A stretch of 64,000 bases of DNA from Penicillus capitatus (GCA_965649825.1 OZ287712.1:1-64000); one strand, 5' to 3'; positions 1 to 11,560 are shown, counted from the stretch's first letter. Made by a program: numbers and translations. Notes: generated by a model not told the origin, from the letters alone.

Positions 1-179
1 GAGAGATGGAAGCCAAGGACAGTGGACAAGGTCGTCGCAAAGGTTGGCGGACGGCCTCGAAAGTCGCGGCGAAGTCGTCGGCGGCTGCGGGTCGTAACAA
101 TTGAAGCAAAGGGGGGACCCTTGTACCCTCCGGCGGGTCGTAACAATTGAAGCAAAGGGGGGACCCTTGTACCCTCCGG

Positions 180-380
180 CATATCGTAACAATTTAACCG
201 TAGCTGAGGATCGTAACAATTTAACCGTAGCTGCGGATCGTAACAATTTAACCGTAGCTGCGGATCGTAACAATTTAACCGTAGCTGCGGATCGTAACAA
301 TTTAACCGTAGCTGCGGATCGTAACAATTTAACCGTAGCTGCGGATCGTAACAATTTAACCGTAGCTGCGGATCGTAACA
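180..380. repeat. 27-bp minisatellite block, unit 1 (7 copies)
   Basis: Tandem 27-bp repeats start with CGTAACAATTTAACCGTAGC. The first copy in the block carries CTGAGG where later copies carry CTGCGG, and this marker recurs at the first copy of the 27-bp block in units 1-7. Equivalent blocks lie at about 1158-1360 (7 copies), 2134-2360 (8, one with an extra A), 3138-3310 (6), 4132-4360 (8), 5182-5516 (12) and 6294-6762 (17). Confidence 0.95.
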
Positions 381-510
381 ATTGAAGCAAAGGGGGGACC
401 CTTGTACCCTCCGGCGGGTCGTAACAATTGAAGCAAAGGGGGGACCCTTGTACCCTCCGGCGGGTCGTAACAATTGAAGCAAAGGGGGACCCTTGTTCCC
501 TTCGGCGACC
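372..510. repeat. 46-bp repeat (GAAGCAAAGG...CCTCCGGCGGGT), flanking the 27-mers
   Basis: A 46-bp unit begins with the same CGTAACAATT head as the 27-mer, then runs GAAGCAAAGGGGGGACCCTT and ends CCTCCGGCGGGT. One or two copies precede and two or three follow each 27-bp block. The shared ten-base head suggests the two repeats derive from one another or share a recognition site. Confidence 0.9.
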
Positions 511-3500
511 GACGTATGGTGTGCGCTGGAATGCTCGAGCACGTTAGCGCTCCGGGAGGTCGTGCATGTCGGCCAATCCGCTCTCCCTCTGCATGCGGGA
601 TCTTCCTAGAAGTTCTCCATGTGCATCCACGATCAGGTTTGCAGCCGACGTGTTCCGCAGGTCGGAGGTGTCACGCGGAGGGGAGCCGACGAGCCGAACG
701 GCTGAAACATGTCTGCACGGGACGGTCCTGCATGTCGGCCAAGCCACTCGCCCTCTGCATGCGGGATGTTCCTAGAAGTTCTCCATGTGCTCGTCCGGGG
801 CCAAGTCTGCCGTCGGTCCGCACACCGGCGACTGTGACTGGCTTGTACGATTGGCCGTCAAATCTATTGGATACACCACTCTGCGCACGGCCGACCGCCC
901 GTTTACCGTCTATCCGCACCTAATGGTGACCACCGACACGTCTTCACGCGCTTGCAACTTTTCGATGCGGAGATCGCCCCCGGCACACGCGCCCCTTTGC
1001 GCTGCAGAGGTGCGAGCGGCACAGAGAGATGGAAGCCAAGGACAGTGGACAAGGTCGTCGCAAAGGTTGGCGGACGGCCTCGAAAGTCGCGGCGAAGTCG
1101 TCGGCGGCTGCGGGTCGTAACAATTGAAGCAAAGGGGGGACCCTTGTACCCTCCGGCATATCGTAACAATTTAACCGTAGCTGAGGATCGTAACAATTTA
1201 ACCGTAGCTGCGGATCGTAACAATTTAACCGTAGCTGCGGATCGTAACAATTTAACCGTAGCTGCGGATCGTAACAATTTAACCGTAGCTGCGGATCGTA
1301 ACAATTTAACCGTAGCTGCGGATCGTAACAATTTAACCGTAGCTGCGGATCGTAACAATTGAAGCAAAGGGGGGACCCTTGTACCCTCCGGCGGGTCGTA
1401 ACAATTGAAGCAAAGGGGGGGACCCTTGTACCCTCCGGCGGGTCGTAACAATTGAAGCAAAGGGGGACCCTTGTTCCCTTCGGCGACCGACGTATGGTGT
1501 GCGCTGGAATGCTCGAGCACGTTAGCGCTCCGGGAGGTCGTGCATGTCGGCCAATCCGCTCTCCCTCTGCATGCGGGATCTTCCTAGAAGTTCTCCATGT
1601 GCATCCACGATCAGGTTTGCAGCCGACGTGTTCCGCAGGTCGGAGGTGTCACGCGGAGGGGAGCCGACGAGCCGAACGGCTGAACATGTCTGCACGGGAC
1701 GGTCCTGCATGTCGGCCAAGCCACTCGCCCTCTGCATGCGGGATGTTCCTAGAAGTTCTCCATGTGCTCGTCCGGGGCCAAGTCTGCCGTCGGTCCGCAC
1801 GCCGGCGACTGTGACTGGCTTGTACGATTGGCCGTCAAATCTATTGGATACACCACTCTGCGCACGGCCGACCGCCCGTTTACCGTCTATCCGCACCTAA
1901 TGGTGACCACCGACACGTCTTCACGCGCTTGCAACTTTTCGATGCGGAGATCGCCCCCGGCACACGCGCCCCTTTGCCTGCAGAGGTGCGAGCGGCACAG
2001 AGAGATGGAAGCCAAGGACAGTGGACAAGGTCGTCGCAAAGGTTGGCGGACGGCCTCGAAAGTCGCGGCGAAGTCGTCGGCGGCTGCGGGTCGTAACAAT
2101 TGAAGCAAAGGGGGGACCCTTGTACCCTCCGGCATATCGTAACAATTTAACCGTAGCTGAGGATCGTAACAATTTAACCGTAGCTGCGGATCGTAACAAT
2201 TTAACCGTAGCTGCGGATCGTAACAATTTAACCGTAGCTGCGGATCGTAACAATTTAACCGTAGCTGCGGATCGTAACAATTTAACCGTAGCTGCGGATC
2301 GTAACAATTTAACCGTAGCTGCGGATCGTAACAATTTAAACCGTAGCTGCGGATCGTAACAATTGAAGCAAAGGGGGGACCCTTGTACCCTCCGGCGGGT
2401 CGTAACAATTGAAGCAAAGGGGGGACCCTTGTACCCTCCGGCGGGTCGTAACAATTGAAGCAAAGGGGGACCCTTGTTCCCTTCGGCGACCGACGTATGG
2501 TGTGCGCTGGAATGCTCGAGCACGTTAGCGCTCCGGGAGGTCGTGCATGTCGGCCAATCCGCTCTCCCTCTGCATGCGGGATCTTCCTAGAAGTTCTCCA
2601 TGTGCATCCACGATCAGGTTTGCAGCCGACGTGTTCCGCAGGTCGGAGGTGTCACGCGGAGGGGAGCCGACGAGCCGAACGGCTGAACATGTCTGCACGG
2701 GACGGTCCTGCATGTCGGCCAAGCCACTCGCCCTCTGCATGCGGGATGTTCCTAGAAGTTCTCCATGTGCTCGTCCGTGGCCAAGTCTGCCGTCGGTCCG
2801 CACGCCGGCGACTGTGACTGGCTTGTACGATTGGCCGTCAAATCTATTGGATACACCACTCTGCGCACGGCCGACCGCCCGTTTACCGTCTATCCGCACC
2901 TAATGGTGACCACCGACACGTCTTCACGCGCTTGCAACTTTTCGATGCGGAGATCGCCCCCGGCACACGCGCCCCTCTGCGCTGCAGAGGTGCGAGCGGC
3001 ACAGAGAGATGGAAGCCAAGGACAGTGGACAAGGTCGTCGCAAAGGTTGGCGGACGGCCTCGAAAGTCGCGGCGAAGTCGTCGGCGGCTGCGGGTCGTAA
3101 CAATTGAAGCAAAGGGGGGACCCTTGTACCCTCCGGCATATCGTAACAATTTAACCGTAGCTGAGGATCGTAACAATTTAACCGTAGCTGCGGATCGTAA
3201 CAATTTAACCGTAGCTGCGGATCGTAACAATTTAACCGTAGCTGCGGATCGTAACAATTTAACCGTAGCTGCGGATCGTAACAATTTAACCGTAGCTGCG
3301 GATCGTAACAATTGAAGCAAAGGGGGGACCCTTGTACCCTCCGGCGGGTCGTAACAATTGAAGCAAAGGGGGGACCCTTGTACCCTCCGGCGGGTCGTAA
3401 CAATTGAAGCAAAGGGGGACCCTTGTTCCCTTCGGCGACCGACGTATGGTGTGCGCTGGAATGCTCGAGCACGTTAGCGCTCCGGGAGGTCGTGCATGTC

Positions 3501-6293
3501 GGCCAATCCGCTCTCCCTCTGCATGCGGGATCTTCCTAGAAGTTCTCCATGTGCATCCACGATCAGGTTTGCAGCCGACGTGTTCCGCAGGTCGGAGGTG
3601 TCACGCGGAGGGGAGCCGACGAGCCGAACGGCTGAACATGTCTGCACGGGACGGTCCTGCATGTCGGCCAAGCCACTCGCCCTCTGCATGCGGGATGTTC
3701 CTAGAAGTTCTCCATGTGCTCGTCCGGGGCCAAGTCTGCCGTCGGTCCGCACGCCGGCGACTGTGACTGGCTTGTACGATTGGCCGTCAAATCTATTGGA
3801 TACACCACTCTGCGCACGGCCGACCGCCCGTTTACCGTCTATCCGCACCTAATGGTGACCACCGACACGTCTTCACGCGCTTGCAACTTTTCGATGCGGA
3901 GATCGCCCCCGGCACACGCGCCCCTTTGCCTGCAGAGGTGCGAGCGGCACAGAGAGATGGAAGCCAAGGACAGTGGACAAGGTCGTCGCAAAGGTTGGCG
4001 GACGGCCTCGAAAGTCGCGGCGAAGTCGTCGGCGGCTGCGGGTCGTAACAATTGAAGCAAAGGGGGGACCCTTGTACCCTCCGGCGGGTCGTAACAATTG
4101 AAGCAAAGGGGGGACCCTTGTACCCTCCGGCATATCGTAACAATTTAACCGTAGCTGAGGATCGTAACAATTTAACCGTAGCTGCGGATCGTAACAATTT
4201 AACCGTAGCTGCGGATCGTAACAATTTAACCGTAGCTGCGGATCGTAACAATTTAACCGTAGCTGCGGATCGTAACAATTTAACCGTAGCTGCGGATCGT
4301 AACAATTTAACCGTAGCTGCGGATCGTAACAATTTAACCGTAGCTGCGGATCGTAACAATTGAAGCAAAGGGGGGACCCTTGTACCCTCCGGCGGGTCGT
4401 AACAATTGAAGCAAAGGGGGGACCCTTGTACCCTCCGGCGGGTCGTAACAATTGAAGCAAAGGGGGACCCTTGTTCCCTTCGGCGACCGACGTATGGTGT
4501 GCGCTGGAATGCTCGAGCACGTTAGCGCTCCGGGAGGTCGTGCATGTCGGCCAATCCGCTCTCCCTCTGCATGCGGGATCTTCCTAGAAGTTCTCCATGT
4601 GCATCCACGATCAGGTTTGCAGCCGACGTGTTCCGCAGGTCGGAGGTGTCACGCGGAGGGGAGCCGACGAGCCGAACGGCTGAACATGTCTGCACGGGAC
4701 GGTCCTGCATGTCGGCCAAGCCACTCGCCCTCTGCATGCGGGATGTTCCTAGAAGTTCTCCATGTGCTCGTCCGTGGCCAAGTCTGCCGTCGGTCCGCAC
4801 GCCGGCGACTGTGACTGGCTTGTACGATTGGCCGTCAAATCTATTGGATACACCACTCTGCGCACGGCCGACCGCCCGTTTACCGTCTATCCGCACCTAA
4901 TGGTGACCACCGACACGTCTTCACGCGCTTGCAACTTTTCGATGCGGAGATCGCCCCCGGCACACGCGCCCCTCTGCGCTGCAGAGGTGCGAGCGGCACA
5001 GAGAGATGGAAGCCAAGGACAGTGGACAAGGTCGTCGCAAAGGTTGGCGGATGGCCTCGAAAGTCGCGGCGAAGTCGTCGGCGGCTGCGGGTCGTAACAA
5101 TTGAAGCAAAGGGGGGACCCTTGTACCCTCCGGCGGGTCGTAACAATTGAAGCAAAGGGGGGACCCTTGTACCCTCCGGCGGATCGTAACAATTTAACCG
5201 TAGCTGAGGATCGTAACAATTTAACCGTAGCTGCGGATCGTAACAATTTAACCGTAGCTGCGGATCGTAACAATTTAACCGTAGCTGCGGATCGTAACAA
5301 TTTAACCGTAGCTGCGGATCGTAACAATTTAACCGTAGCTGCGGATCGTAACAATTTAACCGTAGCTGAGGATCGTAACAATTTAACCGTAGCTGCGGAT
5401 CGTAACAATTTAACCGTAGCTGCGGATCGTAACAATTTAACCGTAGCTGCGGATCGTAACAATTTAACCGTAGCTGAGGATCGTAACAATTTAACCGTAG
5501 CTGAGGATCGTAACAATTGAAGCAAAGGGGGGACCCTTGTACCCTCCGGCGGGTCGTAACAATTGAAGCAAAGGGGGGACCCTTGTTCCCTTCGGCGACC
5601 GACGTATGGTGTGCGCTGGAATGCTCGAGCACGTTAGCGCTCCGGGAGGTCGTGCATGTCGGCCAATCCGCTCTCCCTCTGCATGCGGGATCTTCCTAGA
5701 AGTTCTCCATGTGCATCCACGATCAGGTTTGCAGCCGACGTGTTCCGCAGGTCGGAGGTGTCACGCGGAGGGGAGCCGACGAGCCGAACGGCTGAACATG
5801 TCTGCACGGGACGGTCCTGCATGTCGGCCAAGCCACTCGCCCTCTGCATGCGGGATGTTCCTAGAAGTTCTCCATGTGCTCGTCCGTGGCCAAGTCTGCC
5901 GTCGGTCCGCACGCCGGCGACTGTGACTGGCTTGTACGATTGGCCGTCAAATCTATTGGATACACCACTCTGCGCACGGCCGACCGCCCGTTTACCGTCT
6001 ATCCGCACCTAATGGTGACCACCGACACGTCTTCACGCGCTTGCAACTTTTCGATGCGGAGATCGCCCCCGGCACACGCGCCCCTTTGCGCTGCAGAGGT
6101 GCGAGCGGCACAGAGAGATGGAAGCCAAGGACAGTGGACAAGGTCGTCGCAAAGGTTGGCGGACGGCCTCGAAAGTCGCGGCGAAGTCGTCGGCGGCTGC
6201 GGGTCGTAACAATTGAAGCAAAGGGGGGACCCTTGTACCCTCCGGCGGGTCGTAACAATTGAAGCAAAGGGGGGACCCTTGTACCCTCCGGCA

Positions 6294-6762
6294 TATCGTA
6301 ACAATTTAACCGTAGCTGAGGATCGTAACAATTTAACCGTAGCTGCGGATCGTAACAATTTAACCGTAGCTGCGGATCGTAACAATTTAACCGTAGCTGC
6401 GGATCGTAACAATTTAACCGTAGCTGCGGATCGTAACAATTTAACCGTAGCTGCGGATCGTAACAATTTAACCGTAGCTGCGGATCGTAACAATTTAACC
6501 GTAGCTGAGGATCGTAACAATTTAACCGTAGCTGCGGATCGTAACAATTTAACCGTAGCTGCGGATCGTAACAATTTAACCGTAGCTGCGGATCGTAACA
6601 ATTTAACCGTAGCTGCGGATCGTAACAATTTAACCGTAGCTGCGGATCGTAACAATTTAACCGTAGCTGCGGATCGTAACAATTTAACCGTAGCTGCGGA
6701 TCGTAACAATTTAACCGTAGCTGCGGATCGTAACAATTTAACCGTAGCTGCGGATCGTAACA
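6294..6762. repeat. 27-bp minisatellite block, unit 7 (17 copies, largest)
   Basis: This is the longest block. Seventeen 27-bp copies are present and the CTGAGG marker occurs twice, at copy 1 and copy 8. That looks like an internal duplication of a whole block. The difference in length from unit 5 (243 bp) is exactly nine repeats. Confidence 0.93.
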
Positions 6763-7404
6763 ATTGAAGCAAAGGGGGGACCCTTGTACCCTCCGGCGGG
6801 TCGTAACAATTGAAGCAAAGGGGGGACCCTTGTACCCTCCGGCGGGTCGTAACAATTGAAGCAAAGGGGGACCCTTGTTCCCTTCGGCGACCGACGTATG
6901 GTGTGCGCTGGAATGCTCGAGCACGTTAGCGCTCCGGGAGGTCGTGCATGTCGGCCAATCCGCTCTCCCTCTGCATGCGGGATCTTCCTAGAAGTTCTCC
7001 ATGTGCATCCACGATCAGGTTTGCAGCCGACGTGTTCCGCAGGTCGGAGGTGTCACGCGGAGGGGAGCCGACGAGCCGAACGGCTGAACATGTCTGCACG
7101 GGACGGTCCTGCATGTCGGCCAAGCCACTCGCCCTCTGCATGCGGGATGTTCCTAGAAGTTCTCCATGTGCTCGTCCGTGGCCAAGTCTGCCGTCGGTCC
7201 GCACGCCGGCGACTGTGACTGGCTTGTACGATTGGCCGTCAAATCTATTGGATACACCACTCCGCGCACGGCCGACCGCCCGTTTACCGTCTATCCGCAC
7301 CTAATGGTGACCACCGACACGTCTTCACGCGCTTGCAACTTTTCGATGCGGAGATCGCCCCCGGCACACGCGCCCCTTTGCGCTGCAGAGGTGCGAGCGG
7401 CACA

Positions 7405-7870
7405 GAGAGATGGAAGCCAAGGACAGTGGACAAGGTCGTCGCAAAGGTTGGCGGACGGCCTCGAAAGTCGCGGCGAAGTCGTCGGCGGCTGCGGGTCGTA
7501 ACAATTGAAGCAAAGGGGGGACCCTTGTACCCTCCGGCGGATCGTAACAATTTAACCGTAGCTGAGGATCGTAACAATTATAACCGTAGTTGAGGGTCGT
7601 AACAATTATAACCGTAGTTGAGGGTCGTAACAATTATAACCGTAGTTGAGGGTCGTAACAATTATAACCGTCGTTGAGGGTCGTAACAATTATAACCGTA
7701 GTTGAGGGTCGTAACAATTATAACCGTAGTTGAGGGTCGTAACAATTGAAGCAAAGGGGGGACCCTTGTACCCTCCGGCGACCGACGGGTGGTGCGAGGA
7801 TGCAAAGCAGAGGGGGGGGCCCTTGTACCCTCCGGCGGATGTGGGTGGACGGGCGTGAAAGCGGTTGACA
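7405..7870. repeat. Decayed terminal satellite unit with 28-bp variant repeats
   Basis: The eighth unit starts like the others, but after one 46-bp copy and one ordinary 27-mer the repeats change. About six 28-bp copies read TTATAACCGTAGTTGAGGGT instead of TTTAACCGTAGCTGCGGAT. The array then fades through a last partial copy of the 46-bp motif near 7800-7840. This is the inner boundary of the satellite. Confidence 0.9.
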
Positions 7871-8363
7871 CGGTTAGGCGCGTGTCAATGTCAGTTAAGC
7901 CTATATCCTTAATTAAGGGTCGATACGGTTAAGCGGGTGCGAGGAGGAGAAGGGATACCGAAACAGAGCGACAGAGATTTGTGCTGCACGGAGATTTTGG
8001 CCTTGGCTGCGTTCGTATGTGTCGCGCGGAGGCGCCGAACGAAACGATAACAGCGGAAGTCTTACAAGTAGTCGGAGCAAGGCGTTAACAAGGTGCCAAT
8101 TGTTCATTAAGTACCCCCGTGGCGACGTGACATGCCTATGCAGGTGAGTCACCCTCGCGCCAGAACCAAAGGATAGCGCCTCAGGTGAGTCGGCCTGCGT
8201 CCCCCCAAGACATGAACCCCTCAGAAACGAGGCAGTCACATCGCCAAGCCAGATCTTGGCGACAGTATGTGCTGCAGTGTCGATGGTAAACGGCTCTCGA
8301 CGATCTCGGCCACCAATGCCAAAGGGAGAGTCGAGTATCAGGGCGGCCAGATGAACTCACAGA
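7871..8363. other. Gene-free spacer between satellite and first gene
   Basis: No frame here resembles a known protein and no clear splice-closed model was found. The sequence is unique within the window. It lies at the 3' side of the leftward gene that ends at 8364. Confidence 0.5.
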
Positions 8364-8887
8364 TCAACCGTTGTTTTGTTTCTCAATTCCTCGCAATGAC
8401 ATATCCACTTCCTTTAGTAGACTATCAATGGCCAACGATTCTTCTTTCAGTACCGCAGTCAACTTTTCTGCCTCTTCGAGCGCTTCTTTTGCGTTCGCGA
8501 GGACCTTTTTTCTATAGTTGCCAGCGTAGCCTGTGCTGTCTTGGTCCTGCAATGCTCTTAGTCTTCGTCCCAGATCGGATAGAATGCTTTTCTCAGCGTC
8601 CTCGATTTCTAAAGATAATCTCGGTGCTTCTGTAGCAACCTCGTCGTCCATCGCGCTCGGTGACTTCTTCCCTAAGGCAGAAAACGGTCAAAGTGCGTGC
8701 TGTCGTCGATGACGTACCTACCTAGGATCTCTCCTAGGCAACGCTCGAGGGCGTTGTTAATCTGACCTATGCGGAGTTTTTTTACCAACATCCATTTTCG
8801 GATGAACTGTTTGATGGCGAGGTTTTCGAGTATTTCCTCGTCGATCTCTTCCTTCAGCATGCGTGTAATTCTGTTGGAGATCGACAT
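8364..8887 (-). CDS. Small helical/coiled-coil protein, two exons
   Basis: The two exons are 8722-8887 and 8364-8671, separated by a 50-nt GT-AG intron (8672-8721). The joined frame has exactly 158 codons. The first half is rich in I, L, K, E and R (start MSISNRITRMLKEEIDEE). The second half is a predicted amphipathic coiled coil with heptad-like spacing around residues 70-150. No signal peptide or membrane segment is seen. I do not recognise the family; a small adaptor or complex subunit is possible but unproven. The start codon lies immediately inside a 23-bp tandem repeat that forms its upstream region, so any promoter must lie within or beyond the repeat. Confidence in the gene is good because the intron restores frame exactly. 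Confidence 0.7.
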
Positions 8888-9139
8888 ACAGAGAGATGCG
8901 AGCCAGACAGAGAGAGAGATGCGAGCCAGACAGAGAGAGAGATGCGAGCCAGACAGAGAGAGAGATGCGAGCCAGACAGAGAGAGAGATGCGAGCCAGAC
9001 AGAGAGAGAGATGCGAGCCAGACAGAGAGAGAGATGCGAGCCAGACAGAGAGAGAGATGCGAGCCAGACAGAGAGAGAGATGCGAGCCAGACAGAGAGAG
9101 AGATGCGAGCCAGACAGAGAGAGAGATGCGAGCCAGACT
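8888..9139. repeat. 23-bp tandem repeat, 11 copies
   Basis: The motif GATGCGAGCCAGACAGAGAG recurs every 23 bp eleven times with almost no variation; only the first spacer is shorter. Because 23 is not a multiple of three, the repeat is open in several frames and produces spurious ORFs on both strands. It separates the leftward gene that starts at 8887 from the inverted repeat at 9143. Confidence 0.96.
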
Positions 9140-9142
9140 TTA

Positions 9143-9300
9143 TAGGCGAAACGCAACGGCGAGCAGTACAGTGCGTTGACCGCTGCACACACTCATCAAG
9201 GCTGATCCGCGCGGTCATCTTGATCCCTCTACACGGATTAGCCTTGATGAGTGTGTGCAGCGGTCAACGCACTGTACTGCTCGCCGTTGCGTTTTGCCTA
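9143..9300. repeat. Long inverted repeat, 66-bp arms, 26-bp loop
   Basis: The arms 9143-9208 and 9235-9300 are reverse complements with only two mismatches. The loop is 9209-9234. As RNA this would fold into a 66-bp near-perfect stem. The right arm contains the start codon and signal-peptide codons of the rightward ORF at 9248, so the left arm is an inverted copy of the 5' coding end of that ORF. Confidence 0.96.
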
Positions 9301-9690
9301 ACAACGATTGACGCGCACACGTCCAGCACGCCACTGTCCGCGTTAATTGCGGCGGATTCGGACAGTCGATTCGTTCCTGGAGGTGTTTCCTGCCAATCCA
9401 TGTCGAAGTTCAAAGCCGATCGGCCCCATGGCGGAAGTTACCGGCCAGTCCAACAGCTGTCACAGATAGATAGCACGTCGGGCAAGGTCGACCACCCCAG
9501 AGGTGTCCATGCGCACGGAATTAGACTCACTAGCACAACTCCTCGTGCTCGAAACTTTCCGCCTCGAACGAAATCTGCCCGTCGATGGTCTGGACGCACG
9601 ACATGCCAGCTCGCTGCTGCATCTGCTCGCAGGATCGACAACGAATGTCGTCGACATCCATCTCGTCCGAAATGCCGTCGGAGAGGTTAA
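9248..9690 (+). CDS. Candidate secreted protein, 5' end duplicated in inverse
   Basis: The ORF starts MSVCSGQRTVLLAVAFCL, with a short polar N-terminus, a hydrophobic core and a plausible cleavage site after ...TTIDA, which is a classical signal peptide. The mature part (HTSSTPLSALIAADSDS onward) matches nothing I know. The downstream half overlaps the antisense last exon of the leftward gene ending at 9530 and reads as low-complexity basic sequence, so the true end may be earlier or after an unseen intron. The first 18 codons lie in the right arm of the inverted repeat. The signal peptide is supported; the 3' extent is not. Confidence 0.4.
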
Positions 9691-11399
9691 CGTCAACAAT
9701 GGGATACTAAACTTGACAGAGTCGACCTTCGAAGACAACTCCGAAGGTCCGACGGCCCGCTGGGATCTCAGCGGTCGAGCGCGCATTGCGAAGTGCGCGT
9801 CCCGAGGGAGAGAAGACGAGTTCGTGATAGTGACCTTTCTCCTGTTCAAAATCGCTCTGCACAGCAACATCATGCGTGATTATCACAAAGACCATCCATT
9901 CATAGAGCTCGTCATCATTGTGTTTATAGTCGTTCGGCAGAGGGACTCCGACTGGGATTGCTAAAGTAAGCGCTTCCAGAACGAGAGTGCGTGTCACGAG
10001 AGGAATTCCTTAGTGTCATTCATCGTGACGGCAGTCATGGGACTCTCGGGAAAGTTCTCCGGGAGATATCCATTCGATTGCGAATGGGATGTTGTCTCAT
10101 CTTCACTGTACGTTAGATTCTCGTCCCACGAAAGACCATCGCGTCCCGTTGCTTGAGGATGACTTGCGGACTGTAAAGACAGAAAGAGAATGACGTTGTG
10201 TATGCTGTATGTGAAGCAAAGGAAGACAGACCTTCGAGATCTCTGGCATATCTTTAACAAGGTCACACGCAAGCGCTTGACTGCCCACTTCGACCAGATG
10301 CCGGTCGGCAGTTCGTACAGTAAAATCTTCGTTTTGGCGCGGCGGTCTATCTTCAAATGAGAGATTCCGATTCCGTTAGGGCACTTTCAGGCGTTTGAGG
10401 GTTCGACCCGTCTGAACATAAGGAACATGAGCCATGTGAGAAAATTCTCTCAAACAAGGTGAAAGGCAATAGAGTGATAACTGACGCAAACTTAAATACG
10501 AATCAAGAGCTGTGTCAAACGGATGTAACTGAAAATAAAGGAATTTCTTGATGGATTCGTGGAAAAATAGCAAAGAGAGGTGGGTGCTTAAAGTAGAAAC
10601 GGAACCGTAGCGAACCGGATACGTCCATTTGCGCGAGATGTTCAAGAAGAAACCGAATTCTTTTCTTGCCGTTGAGAGGTCGATGATGGCATAAAGGCAG
10701 CAGGAGATATGCGTTCCTCTTATCGAACAAAAGAGGCGACATTCAGAAAAGACATAAAAGCAATGTGGTGTGGATAGCAAGAGGGTATGCGGGTTGATGA
10801 TATCTCCTAGCGTTAGTAACGATGGGAATAGACCACGCAGAGAACTGGCTGACGGCCGCTGGCGCCAAGCAGGATGCGATAGGGAAAGCAAACGGTGAAG
10901 AATGCGTTGCGTACTTAGGCGTTCAGAGAAAGGACAAAGAGAAATCCACGACATCGGAATGTTCACCTGTGACGTTACAGCGTAATGTCGCGGGGGTTGA
11001 AGTGTGACTGCTGACTGTCTCTGCTCTTCGACTTGTCCCTTCGCTGTTCACATGTATCGAATCATTCAACCAACCGCCCGTTCGCAATGGTTTGCCCATG
11101 TTTGAGTCGTTTTCCTCTTCGGCTATGACGGTCTTCTCTGGAAAATTATTAGCCAGCCATTCGACGAGATCTACATCGGAATCGATAATGTCGCCGTCGA
11201 AGTGGGAATCTTCGTCAGCATCGCCAACAGAAATCTGCGGAGAGTATGAAGTGGCGGCCATGTAACGCCGGGAATAGATAGCGCCTTCTGACTGACTGTG
11301 CTCGATCTCATCCATATCATCTGCGTAGAACAAAGTGCGCGTCTGAGAGAATCCAGTTTTCAACAAGAGCCATTGGACGACATCTGTCTCCAGAGAAGC

Positions 11400-11557
11400 T
11401 GATGGACTGAAACGCCGGCAAGTCAGAGACTAGTCTGCAGAATCGAAGACATCGAACAATTAATCATTAATCCGCGTTCGCCCGCCGTTTCTCTGCCTCC
11501 GCCTCGCATCCGCATGCGCGCCGACGGCGTCCGCCGTTCCGCGCCGCGCGCACGACA
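11400..11557 (+). repeat. Left LTR
   Basis: 158 bp, TGATGGACTG...CACGACA, matching 12736-12895. It is followed by a GTC spacer and the primer-binding-like site. Confidence 0.92.
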
Positions 11558-11560
11558 GTC

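Larger units (their letters stand above)
1..7404. repeat. Higher-order satellite array, seven ~1-kb units
   Basis: Seven head-to-tail units begin at 1, 1024, 2000, 3004, 3952, 5001 and 6113, each with the same GAGAGATGGAAGCC start. Unit lengths are 1023, 976, 1004, 948, 1049, 1112 and 1292 bp. Nearly all length change comes from the number of 27-bp repeats inside each unit and from one or two copies of a 46-bp repeat before them; the remaining ~700 bp is almost invariant. The invariant part contains its own internal duplication: two ~65-bp stretches beginning TGCATGTCGGCCAA lie about 155 bp apart. Long open frames occur on both strands, but they follow from repeat lengths divisible by three and from GC-rich sequence. 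I see no protein family in them. Position at one window edge suggests a subtelomeric or heterochromatic satellite, which is inference; no telomere repeat is visible. Confidence 0.97.

Noticed and set aside
101-6924. Long ORFs of repeated RNNLTVAAD or its reverse-frame equivalents
   Set aside because: They exist only because 27 is a multiple of three and the repeat lacks stops in several frames on both strands. No start context, splice-closed model or family supports translation.
180-7745. CRISPR-like array
   Set aside because: Repeats are contiguous without unique spacers and the genome is eukaryotic.
1-7860. rDNA intergenic spacer or telomere
   Set aside because: No rRNA or telomeric motif is seen. 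The unit structure alone is not enough to claim either.
8896-9690. 264-codon rightward ORF beginning MRARQRERCEPD
   Set aside because: Its first part is the 23-bp repeat read through all frames. Only the portion from 9248, with a signal peptide, is plausible.
9503-9964. Rightward ORF (MSMRTELDSLAQLLVLETF...)
   Set aside because: The opposite strand reads a better acidic coding sequence (SDGISDEMDVDDIRC and DYKHNDDELYEWMVF) over the same bases.
10390-10420. tRNA-like box B (GGGTTCGACCC)
   Set aside because: No matching A box or cloverleaf could be folded around it.
10376-10966. Leftward 196-codon ORF (MNIPMSWISLCPFSERL...)
   Set aside because: Composition is that of non-coding sequence, and the flanking exons of the same gene are in other frames, so this stretch is probably an intron.
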